64,000 bases of DNA from contig DEXQ01000011.1 in NCBI GenBank assembly GCA_002364215.1, forward strand, positions 62,001 through 126,000. The letters run 5' to 3'. A program made the translations under genes and the position numbers. This document shows positions 25,200 to 34,269 of the stretch, one piece after another. This DNA is from Aequorivita sp. UBA3180. GTDB lineage: Bacteria > Bacteroidota > Bacteroidia > Flavobacteriales > Flavobacteriaceae. The notes under the pieces are model-generated. The model saw only the letters and a list, made by a program, of their open reading frames with translations. It did not search any database and had not been told where the DNA came from. Position 1 is the first letter of the stretch; each line of letters starts with the position of its first letter.

Positions 25200-26420
25200 T
25201 TAATGTTTGCATTTTTTAATTATCAATGCGGAATTGGTTCCCCCAAACCCGAAAGAATTGGACAAAAATACATCAATTTTTCTATTTAACGTTTTGTTAA
25301 CAAGGTTTAATTTTGAAGCAGCTTCGTCTGGTGTTTCAAGATTTATGTTTGGCGCTATGAAAGAGTGTTCCATCATTAACATGGAATAAATTACCTCGCT
25401 TGCTCCTGCCATCCAACATTCGTGACCTGTCATGGATTTGGTAGAACTAACATAGGGACCGTTTTCACCAAAAACATCCGTAATTGCAAGTGCTTCATTT
25501 GCATCTCCAACGGGTGTTGAAGTTGCATGGGCATTTACATAATCAATTTCTGAAGCTTTAATATTTGCTTGCTCCAAAGCCATTTTCATAGCTCGTGCGG
25601 GACCATCAACATTTGGGGTTGAAATATGGTCGCCATTTGAAGAAAACCCATAGCCAATAATTTCACCTAGAATTGGCGCTCCGCGTTTTACGGCACTCTC
25701 ATAGCTTTCAATAATTAAAGTAGCCGCACCACCACTGGGCACTAATCCGTCTCTATCCTTATCAAAAGGACGACAGGCCTTCGTTGGGTCCAATTGCGTT
25801 GAAAAAACCCCAAGACCGTCAAAACTGCCCATTGCGAGTTCATTTATTTCTTGCGCTCCTCCAGAAATAATACAATCCTGCAAACCATTTTTTATAAGAA
25901 AATAGGCCATTCCAATGGAATGTGAGCCACTGGCACAGGCGGCGCTTATTGTGAAATTAATTCCTCGCAACTTAAAAATTGTTGAAAGATTCATTGTCAC
26001 CGAAGAGTTCATCGCTTTAAAAATAGCGCCCGAACCCACTAGGGTTGTATCCTTCTTTTCACGGATTTTATCTACAGATTCAATGACCGATTTTGCGGTG
26101 CTATCATTTCCGTAGAGTATTCCCACTTCATTTTCATCGAGAAATTGTTGGTCTATTTTAGCGTTTTTCAAAGCTTCAATAGTTGCGGCATAGGCGTAAG
26201 CGCCTTCTTCGCCTAGACTGACACGCTCCCTTCTGGAAAGTTGTTCTTTCAAATTGGGTTCTTCCACCCAGCCGGTTAAACAGGAACGATATCCAAAATC
26301 CTTTCGTTTTCCGTCACAAATAATTCCAGATTTTCCTTCATAAAGCGACTGCTTTACTTCCTGCAGGTTTTTGCCGATGCAGGAATAAATGCCCATTCCG
26401 GTTATAACTACTCTTCTCAC
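25200..26420 (-). CDS. Beta-ketoacyl-ACP synthase II type (third in cluster)
   Basis: This 406-residue ketosynthase begins with VVITGMGIYSCIGKN and has ISAACASGSHSIGMAY near residue 165, NAHATSTPVGD near 305 and KSMTGHECWMAGASE near 340, a complete Cys-His-His triad, with HAT in place of HGT. It lies two bases before the second ACP gene and 12 bases after the ketoreductase. It is a condensing enzyme for polyene or alkyl chain growth. Confidence 0.9.
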   Translation of the reverse strand: MRRVVITGMGIYSCIGKNLQEVKQSLYEGKSGIICDGKRKDFGYRSCLTGWVEEPNLKEQLSRRERVSLGEEGAYAYAATIEALKNAKIDQQFLDENEVGILYGNDSTAKSVIESVDKIREKKDTTLVGSGAIFKAMNSSVTMNLSTIFKLRGINFTISAACASGSHSIGMAYFLIKNGLQDCIISGGAQEINELAMGSFDGLGVFSTQLDPTKACRPFDKDRDGLVPSGGAATLIIESYESAVKRGAPILGEIIGYGFSSNGDHISTPNVDGPARAMKMALEQANIKASEIDYVNAHATSTPVGDANEALAITDVFGENGPYVSSTKSMTGHECWMAGASEVIYSMLMMEHSFIAPNINLETPDEAASKLNLVNKTLNRKIDVFLSNSFGFGGTNSALIIKKCKH

Positions 26421-26432
26421 TTCTCCTTCGTT

Positions 26433-27185
26433 TTATGAATAAATTCCGCCATTAATGTTAATCACTTCCCCCGTAATATAGGAAGATTTAGAAGAAGCCA
26501 AAAAGCTAACTACATGCGCTACTTCCTCAGCTTCGCCAAAGCGATTGGCGGGAATCATTTTTTTCAGTTCCTTTTCGTCAAGTTCGGCAGTCATATCGCT
26601 TTTTATAAATCCCGGAGCCACTGCGTTTACTGTAATGTTTCGTTTTGCAACTTCCTGTGCCAAAGCTTTTGTGGCTCCAATAACAGCTCCTTTTGCAGCG
26701 GAATAATTTACTTGTCCCGGCGTTCCCTTTAACCCGGAGACTGAAACCATATTGATAATGCGCCCATATTTATTGACCAATAATTTTTGGATCAAAGCAT
26801 TGGTTACATTATAAAAACCGTTCAAACTGGTATTGATTACGCTGTGCCAATCGTCAGGTTTCATCCACATAAACATACCGTCTTTGGTAATTCCGGCATT
26901 GTTAATTATGATTTCAATGATAGCATCTTTATTGGCTTCGTGCCATACGTCAAATGCCTTATTAACGGATTCGGGATTGGCAACATCGAACTGGATTATT
27001 TCACCCTTGCCACCGAGTGCCTCAACCTCTTTCAAGGTTTGTTGGGCGGCTTCTTTGTTGCCGTTATAATTTATAAGAAGGTTATACTCCAAATCTTTCG
27101 CCAATTGAATACATACTGCACGGCCGATACCTCGGGAACCTCCTGTTACTAATGCGTATTTCTGTTTCGTTTTTTTCTCTTCCAT
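26433..27185 (-). CDS. FabG-type 3-oxoacyl-ACP reductase
   Basis: The 250-residue short-chain dehydrogenase has the NADPH loop TGGSRGIGRAVC near residue 15, NNAG near 92, and the catalytic Ser, Tyr and Lys in MVSVSGLKGTPGQVNYSAAK around 140-160. It reduces 3-oxoacyl-ACP to 3-hydroxyacyl-ACP; in aryl polyene pathways one ketoreductase serves each elongation cycle. It is the only ketoreductase in the cluster. It lies 12 bases before the ketosynthase gene. Confidence 0.92.
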   Translation of the reverse strand: MEEKKTKQKYALVTGGSRGIGRAVCIQLAKDLEYNLLINYNGNKEAAQQTLKEVEALGGKGEIIQFDVANPESVNKAFDVWHEANKDAIIEIIINNAGITKDGMFMWMKPDDWHSVINTSLNGFYNVTNALIQKLLVNKYGRIINMVSVSGLKGTPGQVNYSAAKGAVIGATKALAQEVAKRNITVNAVAPGFIKSDMTAELDEKELKKMIPANRFGEAEEVAHVVSFLASSKSSYITGEVININGGIYS

Positions 27186-27244
27186 AAAAATTTTCTCGCA
27201 AAGTCGAAAAGATGCGAAGTTTTCTTTTCTCTTTATTCTTTATT

Positions 27245-28378
27245 CTATTTTGAAGTATCCACAAAAGCTTCGGCATTCTGGTGCCATTTGCCTACAACTT
27301 GGCCTTTTTCATTTATAAAGCCCCATTGTTTATCTTTCTTTACACGAGCTATACCGTCAATAAACCCTTTATCAGAACCGCTTTGCAGGAATCCAAACAT
27401 TCCTATTGAAATATCGTATTCCATTGGGATTACTAATTTTCCGGTTTTATCAACAAAACCCCATAGTTTTTTTTCTTTTACAGGAGCTAGGCCATTATCA
27501 GAAAATATTTCGGCATCTCTGAATTTTATATCGATAACTTTTTCACCTTTTTCATTAATAAAGCCCCATTCCTTCCCTAGATTTACAGGAGCAAGACCAG
27601 CATTAAATGCACGTACTTTATCATAAGCAGGCTGTATTACCCATTCGCCCTTTCCATTTATGAACCCCATTTTTTTGTTACTTCGGGCATAGGTTAATGG
27701 AGAATCATTTGTGAAATCCCAGATTTTATCCACTCCGCTGATTGGCGTAAATGTTCCATTAATCAAAACACCGAAACTTTCACCTTTTCTTGCCCAAATT
27801 CCGTTTTTACTGAAATCACCAATCTCGTTATAATCTGCGGGAACAAACTCTTCTCCCTTTTTGCTGAGCAAGCCCCAAGTTTCACCATTTTTAAATTTTG
27901 CGTAGCCATTGTTGAAACCTTTTATTTCATCATATTTTGGTTCTAAAATGGTTTTTCCATTAGTGTCCATCAAACCTATTTTTTCGCCGCTGCGGATAAC
28001 TGCTACCCCACCGTCAAAATCATAAATCTTGTCAGTGGCAGGGGTATTTAAGGTTTCATTTTTAGCGTTAATGTATTTCCATTGATCGTTCTCCAATACC
28101 ACCGCATACCCAGAATTGAAAGCCTTTACGCGATCATATTGTGGTTGGATAACCCATTCGCCAGAAGTATTGATAAAGCCCCATTTTTTATCTTTCATAG
28201 CGGCCGCGAGCTTTCCGGAAAAACTATCTGCTTTTTCAAATTGCGGCTGGATAACATATTCACCACTTTTGTTTATGTAGCCAAAAAGATCATTGTCGCG
28301 AACTAAAGCTAGTTCCTGAGCAGAAACTGCGGTTGTCCCCAAAATTAGAATAAGTGCAAAGGAAAAAATTGTTTTCAT
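27245..28378 (-). CDS. Secreted WG-repeat protein
   Basis: After a signal peptide ending VSAQE, the 377-residue protein consists of about ten WG-type repeats, seen as LFGYINKSGEYVI, KWGFINTSGEWVI, KIGLMDTNGKTI, KMGFINGKGEWVI, EWGFINEKGEKVI, LWGFVDKTGKLVI and related units. WG repeats are thought to form beta-rich binding scaffolds. The gene sits between the ammonia-lyase and the ketoreductase, with gaps of 59 bases on both sides, so it is likely co-transcribed. A role in pigment synthesis has no support other than position. Confidence 0.88.
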   Translation of the reverse strand: MKTIFSFALILILGTTAVSAQELALVRDNDLFGYINKSGEYVIQPQFEKADSFSGKLAAAMKDKKWGFINTSGEWVIQPQYDRVKAFNSGYAVVLENDQWKYINAKNETLNTPATDKIYDFDGGVAVIRSGEKIGLMDTNGKTILEPKYDEIKGFNNGYAKFKNGETWGLLSKKGEEFVPADYNEIGDFSKNGIWARKGESFGVLINGTFTPISGVDKIWDFTNDSPLTYARSNKKMGFINGKGEWVIQPAYDKVRAFNAGLAPVNLGKEWGFINEKGEKVIDIKFRDAEIFSDNGLAPVKEKKLWGFVDKTGKLVIPMEYDISIGMFGFLQSGSDKGFIDGIARVKKDKQWGFINEKGQVVGKWHQNAEAFVDTSK

Positions 28379-28437
28379 AATTATCTTGGTTTTAAGTTAG
28401 TGAGGAGAGACGAACAATTTACAAAATTATTCTGTTC

Positions 28438-29964
28438 TTATTTTACAGAATCCATCAAAAATTCTTTTACGCTGTTCACATATGGATACATTGCTACGTC
28501 TTCCTTAAAAACAGGGACAATTCCCCGGATTTCATTATACATTTTTTTGGTTTCGGAAGAAACGCTATCCTGAACTTTTAGATATTCAATAGCTTGAACA
28601 ATGGTTATGAGTTCAATTGCTACTACTTCAAAGGCATTCTCAATCACTTTTTTGGTGATAAGTGCAGCATTTGTACCCATACTCACTATATCCTGATTGT
28701 CGTTATTGTTCGGGATACTGTGCACATACATTGGGTTGCTTAGCATTTGGCTTTCGGCTGTTGTGGATGTAGCAGTAAACTGTACGCCCTGCATTCCGAA
28801 ATTCAATCCAAGTTTGCCCAAATTTACAAATGGAGGCAGTATGTTGTTCAATTTTGAATTCAATAAATAGTTCAATTGACGTTCAGCAAGCATTGTCATT
28901 TTTGCAACCACTATTTTCAACTTGTCCATTTCCAAGGAAACATAATCGCCATGAAAATTTCCACCGTGATACACGTGCCGTTTTTCAACATCCACGATTG
29001 GGTTGTCGTTTGCTGAATTTACTTCTTCAATCAATATTTTTTCAACGGAATTGAGCGTGTCCAACACAGGGCCCAAAATTTGGGGCACACAACGCAGAGA
29101 GTAATACTCCTGCACTTTTTCAACAAACACCTCTTCGTTTTTTGAACCGTTGTACAAATGGTGCTCGCGCTTTCGGGTGAGATTGCTGTCTTTTAAATGG
29201 GTGCGCATCATTTCTGCAATTTCACGTTGACCCACATGCATCTTGGTTTCATTCAGTTCTAAGGAAAGGTGGTCATCATATGCTTTTACAATTTCATTAA
29301 TAGCGGAAGATGCTTTAATCATCCACTGCATAATTTGTTTTGTGTAAAGCACGTTTACCACACCTATCCCTGTCATTACTGACGTTCCATTCATCAAGGC
29401 CAATCCTTCACGGAGTTCTACTTTTATGGGTTCAAGATTTTCGATTTTGAAAATTTCTTCAGTCTTTCTGCGTTCGCCTTTGTAGAAAACTTCGCCTTCC
29501 CCAATCAATACCAAAGCCAAATGTGCAAGCTGCACCAAATCGCCGCTGGCGCCAACACCGCCGTGTTCATATATAAGTGGAATAATGTCCTTGTTTAATA
29601 GTTCGCCCATCAACTTAATAACTGAAGGGTGAACACCACTGTTCCCTAAGCTGAGAGTATTCAATCGGGCAAGCATTGCAGCGCGAACGTATTCTGCTGG
29701 AATAGCATTCCCGGTACCCGAGGCATGGCTACGAATAAGATTGTACTGTAACTGGATGCGCTCATCGTCCTTTATTTTATATTGAGCCATCGGGCCGAAA
29801 CCTGTGTTGACACCGTAAATAATTTTATTTTCAGAAAATTCTTTTAGAAAGTCAAAACTATTTTGAACTCTTTCTATTATATCTTTGTGAAGTTGGACAC
29901 GCTCGTTTTTAAAAATGGTTTTATCAAAATCGGCTATTTCCAGTTTTCCTTGTAATGTTGGCAT
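28438..29964 (-). CDS. Histidine/tyrosine ammonia-lyase family protein (probable tyrosine ammonia-lyase)
   Basis: The 508-residue protein matches the aromatic amino acid lyase family: YGVNTGFGP near residue 50, GGVGASGDLVQLAHLAL near 140 with the Ala-Ser-Gly that forms the MIO cofactor, and NDNPIVD near 315. It removes ammonia from an aromatic amino acid. In a flexirubin-type cluster the expected product is 4-hydroxycinnamate from tyrosine, the starter of the aryl polyene; residues after the N-terminal loop (RSHASGTG) are of the His-lyase type, so the substrate rests on context. No other histidine-degradation gene lies nearby, which argues against a role as hutH. It is the first gene of the minus-strand array. 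Confidence 0.87.
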   Translation of the reverse strand: MPTLQGKLEIADFDKTIFKNERVQLHKDIIERVQNSFDFLKEFSENKIIYGVNTGFGPMAQYKIKDDERIQLQYNLIRSHASGTGNAIPAEYVRAAMLARLNTLSLGNSGVHPSVIKLMGELLNKDIIPLIYEHGGVGASGDLVQLAHLALVLIGEGEVFYKGERRKTEEIFKIENLEPIKVELREGLALMNGTSVMTGIGVVNVLYTKQIMQWMIKASSAINEIVKAYDDHLSLELNETKMHVGQREIAEMMRTHLKDSNLTRKREHHLYNGSKNEEVFVEKVQEYYSLRCVPQILGPVLDTLNSVEKILIEEVNSANDNPIVDVEKRHVYHGGNFHGDYVSLEMDKLKIVVAKMTMLAERQLNYLLNSKLNNILPPFVNLGKLGLNFGMQGVQFTATSTTAESQMLSNPMYVHSIPNNNDNQDIVSMGTNAALITKKVIENAFEVVAIELITIVQAIEYLKVQDSVSSETKKMYNEIRGIVPVFKEDVAMYPYVNSVKEFLMDSVK

Positions 29965-30027
29965 TTATAGTTGAATCAATTGATTTATTAACGTTTTGGT
30001 CTAAAATAATTTGGTAACTTTAGAATG

Positions 30028-30035
30028 CAAATTTA
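30028..30035 (-). promoter_or_regulatory. Candidate -7 box for the pigment operon
   Basis: On the minus strand the bases read TAAATTTG, matching the flavobacterial -7 consensus TAnnTTTG, 64 bases before the ammonia-lyase ATG. A good -33 TTG at the usual spacing is not seen, so this is only a candidate. Confidence 0.35.
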
Positions 30036-30065
30036 GAATTTTTTAACAATCTATATCTTAATAAT

Positions 30066-31310
30066 ATGAATGATATTGCTGTTGATGTGTTAATTATTGG
30101 CGCAGGGCCTTCAGGCTGCGTTGCTGCTTCCTACTTAAAAAACAACGGGGTAAGCTGCAAAGTTGTTGAAAAAAGCACGTTTCCCCGTTTCGTTATTGGC
30201 GAAAGTCTTTTGCCGCGCTGTATGGACCATTTTGAGGAAACAGGACTTTTGGATTGCTTGATGGAACGAAAGTACGAAATAAAGGCAGGCGCCCGTTTTT
30301 TAAAGAATGATGTAGTGTGTAATTTTGACTTCAGTAAAAAGCATACGCCCGGTTGGGATTATACCTGGCAGGTGCCCCGAGCCGATTTTGACCACACCCT
30401 TGTAAAGGAAGTTGTGAAAAAAGGAGTAGACGTATCATTCGGGCATGAAGTAACCAATGTAAAGTTTGACGCCACCGGCCATTCTACCACCACTGTAAAA
30501 GATGAAAATGGAAAAGAATATAATATAACCGCGAAATTTATTATTGACAGCAGTGGCTATGGAAGGGTTTTACCGCGGTTGTTGGATTTGGAAAAACCTT
30601 CTTCCCTTTCTCCAAACTCCGCTATCTATACACACGTAAAAGACACCAAACGCCCTGAGGGGATTGAAGGCACGCTCATTACTTTTGATGTGGTAAGGGA
30701 TGATGTATGGCTGTGGTTTATACCCTTTGCAAACGGAAACACCAGTATTGGCTTTGTAGGGCCAACTGAATTCATTGAATCTTATGAAGGCACAAACAAG
30801 GGAAAACTGCGCGAAATGCTTAAAATTTCTGACTACTATTATGACAGGCTGAAAGACGAGGATTTTCTTTTTGAACCGCATATCATAAAAAACTATTCAA
30901 AAGCCGTAAAACAACTTTACGGAAAAGGTTATGCCCTTACAGGAAATAGTGCCGAATTTTTAGACCCAGTTTTTTCATCGGGCGTTACTTTTGCAACTGA
31001 ATCTGGACTGAAAGCAGCTAAATTAATCACGAAGGAATTGAACGGCATAACCGTTAATTGGGAAGAAGATTACACAGGCTATATTATGAAGGGGGTTGAC
31101 GTTTTTAGAACGTATGTTAATGAGTGGTACACTGGCAATCTTCAAAAAATATTTTTCCATCGTCCCGAAAACCCCATAATAAAAGAACAGATTTGCGCTG
31201 TACTTGCTGGTTATGTCTGGGATGACACCAATCCATTTGTAAAAAATCACAACCGTCTAGTAAAAACGGTGGCGAAGGTTATTGATATGGAGAATGAAAT
31301 GGCAAACTAG
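30066..31310 (+). CDS. Flavin-dependent halogenase-like oxidoreductase
   Basis: The 414-residue protein opens with VLIIGAGPSGCVAASYLK (FAD fold), followed by FPRFVIGESLLPR near residue 45, EIKAGARF near 78 with a lysine at the place used by FADH2-dependent halogenases, and WLWFIP near 218 matching the WxWxIP halogenase motif. This set points to chlorination of a phenolic ring, known in some flexirubin-type pigments, although related monooxygenases share parts of it. It is divergently transcribed from the ammonia-lyase with a 101-base shared region, and its stop codon overlaps that of the next convergent gene. Confidence 0.82.
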   Translation: MNDIAVDVLIIGAGPSGCVAASYLKNNGVSCKVVEKSTFPRFVIGESLLPRCMDHFEETGLLDCLMERKYEIKAGARFLKNDVVCNFDFSKKHTPGWDYTWQVPRADFDHTLVKEVVKKGVDVSFGHEVTNVKFDATGHSTTTVKDENGKEYNITAKFIIDSSGYGRVLPRLLDLEKPSSLSPNSAIYTHVKDTKRPEGIEGTLITFDVVRDDVWLWFIPFANGNTSIGFVGPTEFIESYEGTNKGKLREMLKISDYYYDRLKDEDFLFEPHIIKNYSKAVKQLYGKGYALTGNSAEFLDPVFSSGVTFATESGLKAAKLITKELNGITVNWEEDYTGYIMKGVDVFRTYVNEWYTGNLQKIFFHRPENPIIKEQICAVLAGYVWDDTNPFVKNHNRLVKTVAKVIDMENEMAN

Positions 31311-31933
31311 TTATATTTAATGCCTCTGCGCAATTGCTTTGCGAAAAATTTAGCAAGATTCCAATAGCCATAAGCTATACGTTCGCCTTGGTGAAAATCA
31401 AAACCCTCAAGGGTTGCTTTATCTCCAGCATAGGTACATTCTACATCTACAATGCTGGCAGAAAATAAAATGTTTTCAATATTCCCGGTTTCATAAATTA
31501 AAATGGTTACTTCCAAATTTCCACTTTTTCTTATAAATCCATTATTATATCCCGGGTAGATTTCAGTTGTATGAATTTTCATAGTAAAAGGTAAATCCGG
31601 TCGATCTTTTATCACCTTCACTTCTCCTTTTTTAAAATATTCATTAAAGGCTTTTATGTATCGAGGTTCATATCGGTATACCCTGTCGCCAAACCATTCT
31701 TCCCTAAAAACACGTGCATTGCCCGGCTTTACCTGTTCTTTTTCAAGCATTGTTTTTTGAAGATATGCTTCTTCACTTTCAAATTCTGTTACAGTCAAAT
31801 CTGAATAATCAAAGACCAGATTGTATTCAGAGATATTCTCTAGTTTTTTAAAATCGCCGGAAATTACTGTAATATCCTGGGCCGAGACGATTAACGAGAA
31901 ATTTATAAAGAATAAGAAATATGTAAATTTCAT
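31307..31933 (-). CDS. Secreted protein of unknown function
   Basis: With the start at 31933 the protein has 208 residues and a clean signal peptide ending VSAQD; the longer frame to 31990 would place 19 residues before it. The mature part is acidic with no recognised catalytic motif; RVYRYEPRYIKAFNEYFKKG and KIHTTEIYPGYNNGF are likely conserved blocks. It converges on the halogenase-like gene, sharing the bases CTAG as the stop of both. The function is unknown. Confidence 0.8.
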   Translation of the reverse strand: MKFTYFLFFINFSLIVSAQDITVISGDFKKLENISEYNLVFDYSDLTVTEFESEEAYLQKTMLEKEQVKPGNARVFREEWFGDRVYRYEPRYIKAFNEYFKKGEVKVIKDRPDLPFTMKIHTTEIYPGYNNGFIRKSGNLEVTILIYETGNIENILFSASIVDVECTYAGDKATLEGFDFHQGERIAYGYWNLAKFFAKQLRRGIKYN

Positions 31934-32036
31934 TTTTAGCTTTTTTCCTGCAAACCTAACTAAACTTATACTATAAAAATAAACAGCCATTTAATAATAA
32001 ATGGCTGTTCTATATAAGCTTTTCAAAATAATACTG

Positions 32037-33707
32037 TTATTTAATATCTACTTTAATAAGCACATCCTCTTTGCTTTTTTTATAAACTTCCAAAACAAAT
32101 TGGTTTTCATCGGTCTTTACAATTCTGTTATTGCTGAATTGATAAACTTCTAGATCTTCGGCAACATTTCTAGTGTCCAATATGGAACCTTTAGACATTT
32201 CACCCGTGTTATCGTTTATTTTATAAGAAGTTAGATACCCACCGTGCCCATCACTGTGTAAGGCCGGAATTTGGTCCAATTCCAGGTCTATGTTCTTTAC
32301 ATTGTCCAAGAATACTATATAATGGTTTCCATTGGTATTAAAATAAGAGTAAGACATGCCTCCCTGATACACTTTGCTGGTATCATAGACTTCGCCCATT
32401 TTAGGTTTACCGTACTGTCTTTTTGGAATTTTTTTCATCCATGCTAAGTTTCCGGAAGCATCTATTTTTGATACTAATATGTCGTTATTGTGATAGGTTA
32501 CATAACTTCCTCTACGGGTATAGTGCACTACTAAGAATGTTTGTTCACCAATCAATAACAGACTACCATCGTCACTAATCACAAGATTTCGCAATTTCAT
32601 GTGCTCAAATTCTGCTTTTCCGTCTTCATCTTTTCGTTCGTTTCTTTTCTTGGTGCGGTTTTTAACATATTGATTTAGCACTTCCAAAGGAATTTCATAG
32701 AATTTTTCATCCACCAAATTTCCTTCTTTGGTAATCTTAAAAGTGTATAGCCCATCTGCATTGTGCAATTCATTGTTAAGGCCATTGGTATAGAAGCCAG
32801 AGCAAATCATATAACCCTCAAAAGACTCAAATAGAGAGGTTCCGTTTATAAACTTATCGCCCAGATTTATTTTAGTTTTTTCAATATCGGGAGAATCTTT
32901 TGAAAGCCTGAAGAGTTCCATATGGTAGTTTGCCTCTTCGTCCTTTCTTCTTTTCTTGTCTTTATTACTGTCGTCATGGAAAACTTTAGCCATCAAATAA
33001 GCATTTCCATCAGAATCAACGGCAAAATCCTCAACATCCATTCTTCGTTCAGTATAAGGCATAGTGTACTCATTTGCCCAAAGTTTGTTCAGCGACTTAT
33101 CGAAAACTTCAGCTCCAATAATATCATAGCTTTCCTTATCATTTTTCTCCTCTGGTTTTCTTCTATATTGAACAAGAATTTTAGACTCATCCAGGGATTT
33201 TAAAAAGTCAAATTTATCCGTAACTCCAAATCCAAAGGCAAAAGGTGCCGACATTCCGGCTGTAGATGCAAACGTACCGGCGAGTCTTCCGTCAATATCA
33301 ATCAACTTTACCGCATCGCCTTCAAAAGTGCCTGTTTCAAAGTTTATTTCTCTATAAAACAATTGTTCGTGTTGGGTTTTTTTTCCTGTCCAGGATGAAT
33401 AGAAAAGGTAGTATTTATCCTGTAATTGCTCCATTCCCTCAACTTGATAATTATCTGGGAAATCCTCATATTCTGTGGCCGAAATTTGTTTGAGGGTAGC
33501 AACATCAAATTTTTGCAGGACAATACTATTTTTCCAAGGTTTTACACTCAAAATTTGATTGCCATCAGAGAAGTAATATTTTTTTGGAGCATCATAAACT
33601 TGATAGGGCTCACTAACAGTGTAACTGTAATCTGCTGAAAGTTCTTTTTGGGAATAACCAAAAAAAGACACAGCCAGTAATAATAAAAAGAGTAGGTTGT
33701 TTTTCAT
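32037..33707 (-). CDS. Large secreted protein of unknown function, propeller-like
   Basis: From the ATG at 33707 the product has 556 residues with a signal peptide ending GYSQK. The mature protein is rich in short strand-turn-strand blocks such as YLFYSSWTG, ILVQYRRKP, AYLMAKVFHDD and LLLIGEQTFLVV, which suggests a beta-propeller. No enzyme motif is seen. The alternative start at 33785 would bury the signal peptide 26 residues in and is rejected. Similar proteins are common secreted proteins in Flavobacteriia, but no function can be stated. Confidence 0.8.
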   Translation of the reverse strand: MKNNLLFLLLLAVSFFGYSQKELSADYSYTVSEPYQVYDAPKKYYFSDGNQILSVKPWKNSIVLQKFDVATLKQISATEYEDFPDNYQVEGMEQLQDKYYLFYSSWTGKKTQHEQLFYREINFETGTFEGDAVKLIDIDGRLAGTFASTAGMSAPFAFGFGVTDKFDFLKSLDESKILVQYRRKPEEKNDKESYDIIGAEVFDKSLNKLWANEYTMPYTERRMDVEDFAVDSDGNAYLMAKVFHDDSNKDKKRRKDEEANYHMELFRLSKDSPDIEKTKINLGDKFINGTSLFESFEGYMICSGFYTNGLNNELHNADGLYTFKITKEGNLVDEKFYEIPLEVLNQYVKNRTKKRNERKDEDGKAEFEHMKLRNLVISDDGSLLLIGEQTFLVVHYTRRGSYVTYHNNDILVSKIDASGNLAWMKKIPKRQYGKPKMGEVYDTSKVYQGGMSYSYFNTNGNHYIVFLDNVKNIDLELDQIPALHSDGHGGYLTSYKINDNTGEMSKGSILDTRNVAEDLEVYQFSNNRIVKTDENQFVLEVYKKSKEDVLIKVDIK

Positions 33708-33967
33708 TGTCGATGTTTTTTTAGGTGGTAATGGCCGTAAACTTAACAAAATATTATCTTTTATAGACTGTGGGACAGTGACCAAGAGGCAACATTTTTA
33801 ACCAACACCGAAAGCTTATTCTTACTCTTTTGAAATTCAGCAGTTTCAATTACATTTTTAAAATTTTTTTTTACTAAAGTTTTATAAATGCAAAAATGCC
33901 AAGGTTATTCAACATTGTGGGCGAAACTATGAGGACAAAAAAATTCAGATTAAATTTGGGTAAAAAT
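33708..33967. other. AT-rich intergenic stretch without a supported feature
   Basis: This stretch lies upstream of the secreted-protein gene and downstream of the tRNA terminator. It is AT-rich and has no convincing ORF, repeat or stem. It probably contains the promoter of the 32037 gene, but no clear TTG/TAnnTTTG pair was found. Confidence 0.5.
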
Positions 33968-34001
33968 AAAAAAGTCCCAATCTAAGAAAGATTGAGACTT
34001 T
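33968..34001 (-). terminator. Rho-independent terminator of the tRNA-Gln gene
   Basis: On the minus strand a 13-base-pair stem (33989-34001 with 33971-33983, one G-U pair) encloses a five-base loop and runs into a T-tract. It begins two bases after the tRNA 3' end. Confidence 0.85.
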
Positions 34002-34003
34002 TG

Positions 34004-34076
34004 TTGGCCCACTAGGGCTCGAACCTAGACTCTTCTGGACCAAAACCAGACGTGTTGCCAGTTACACCATGGGCCA
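34004..34076 (-). tRNA. tRNA-Gln (anticodon TTG)
   Basis: The minus strand folds as a 73-base cloverleaf. The acceptor stem TGGCCCA pairs with TGGGCCA followed by discriminator A. The anticodon stem TCTGG/CCAGA holds the loop TTTTGGT with anticodon TTG, which reads CAA. The T arm contains GGTTCGAGCC. CCA is not encoded. The gene stands alone with its own terminator. Confidence 0.95.
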
Positions 34077-34269
34077 ATTCCACAATGAGGTGGCAAATTT
34101 AATACAAAGTTTGTGTTGTGCAAACATTTTATTGCAAAAAAATGCGTTCCCTTTTTTCAAAGTCGTTATACGTTAAAAATATCACATCATATTATACGTT
34201 ACCTCAATTACATACTTGGGGCTATGTATATTATTAGTAAATTCGTCCCATAATTTTTTTTAAGTGCTT

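Noticed and set aside
28438..29964. Assignment of the ammonia-lyase as hutH of histidine degradation
   Set aside because: No hutU, hutI or hutG gene lies near, and the gene heads an aryl polyene array. The family match alone does not separate His from Tyr, so the call stays at family level with context.
34264..34269. GTG two codons upstream as the start of the DUF2723 protein
   Set aside because: The ATG at 34270 gives the usual short N-terminus before the first helix and no strong ribosome site favours the GTG.
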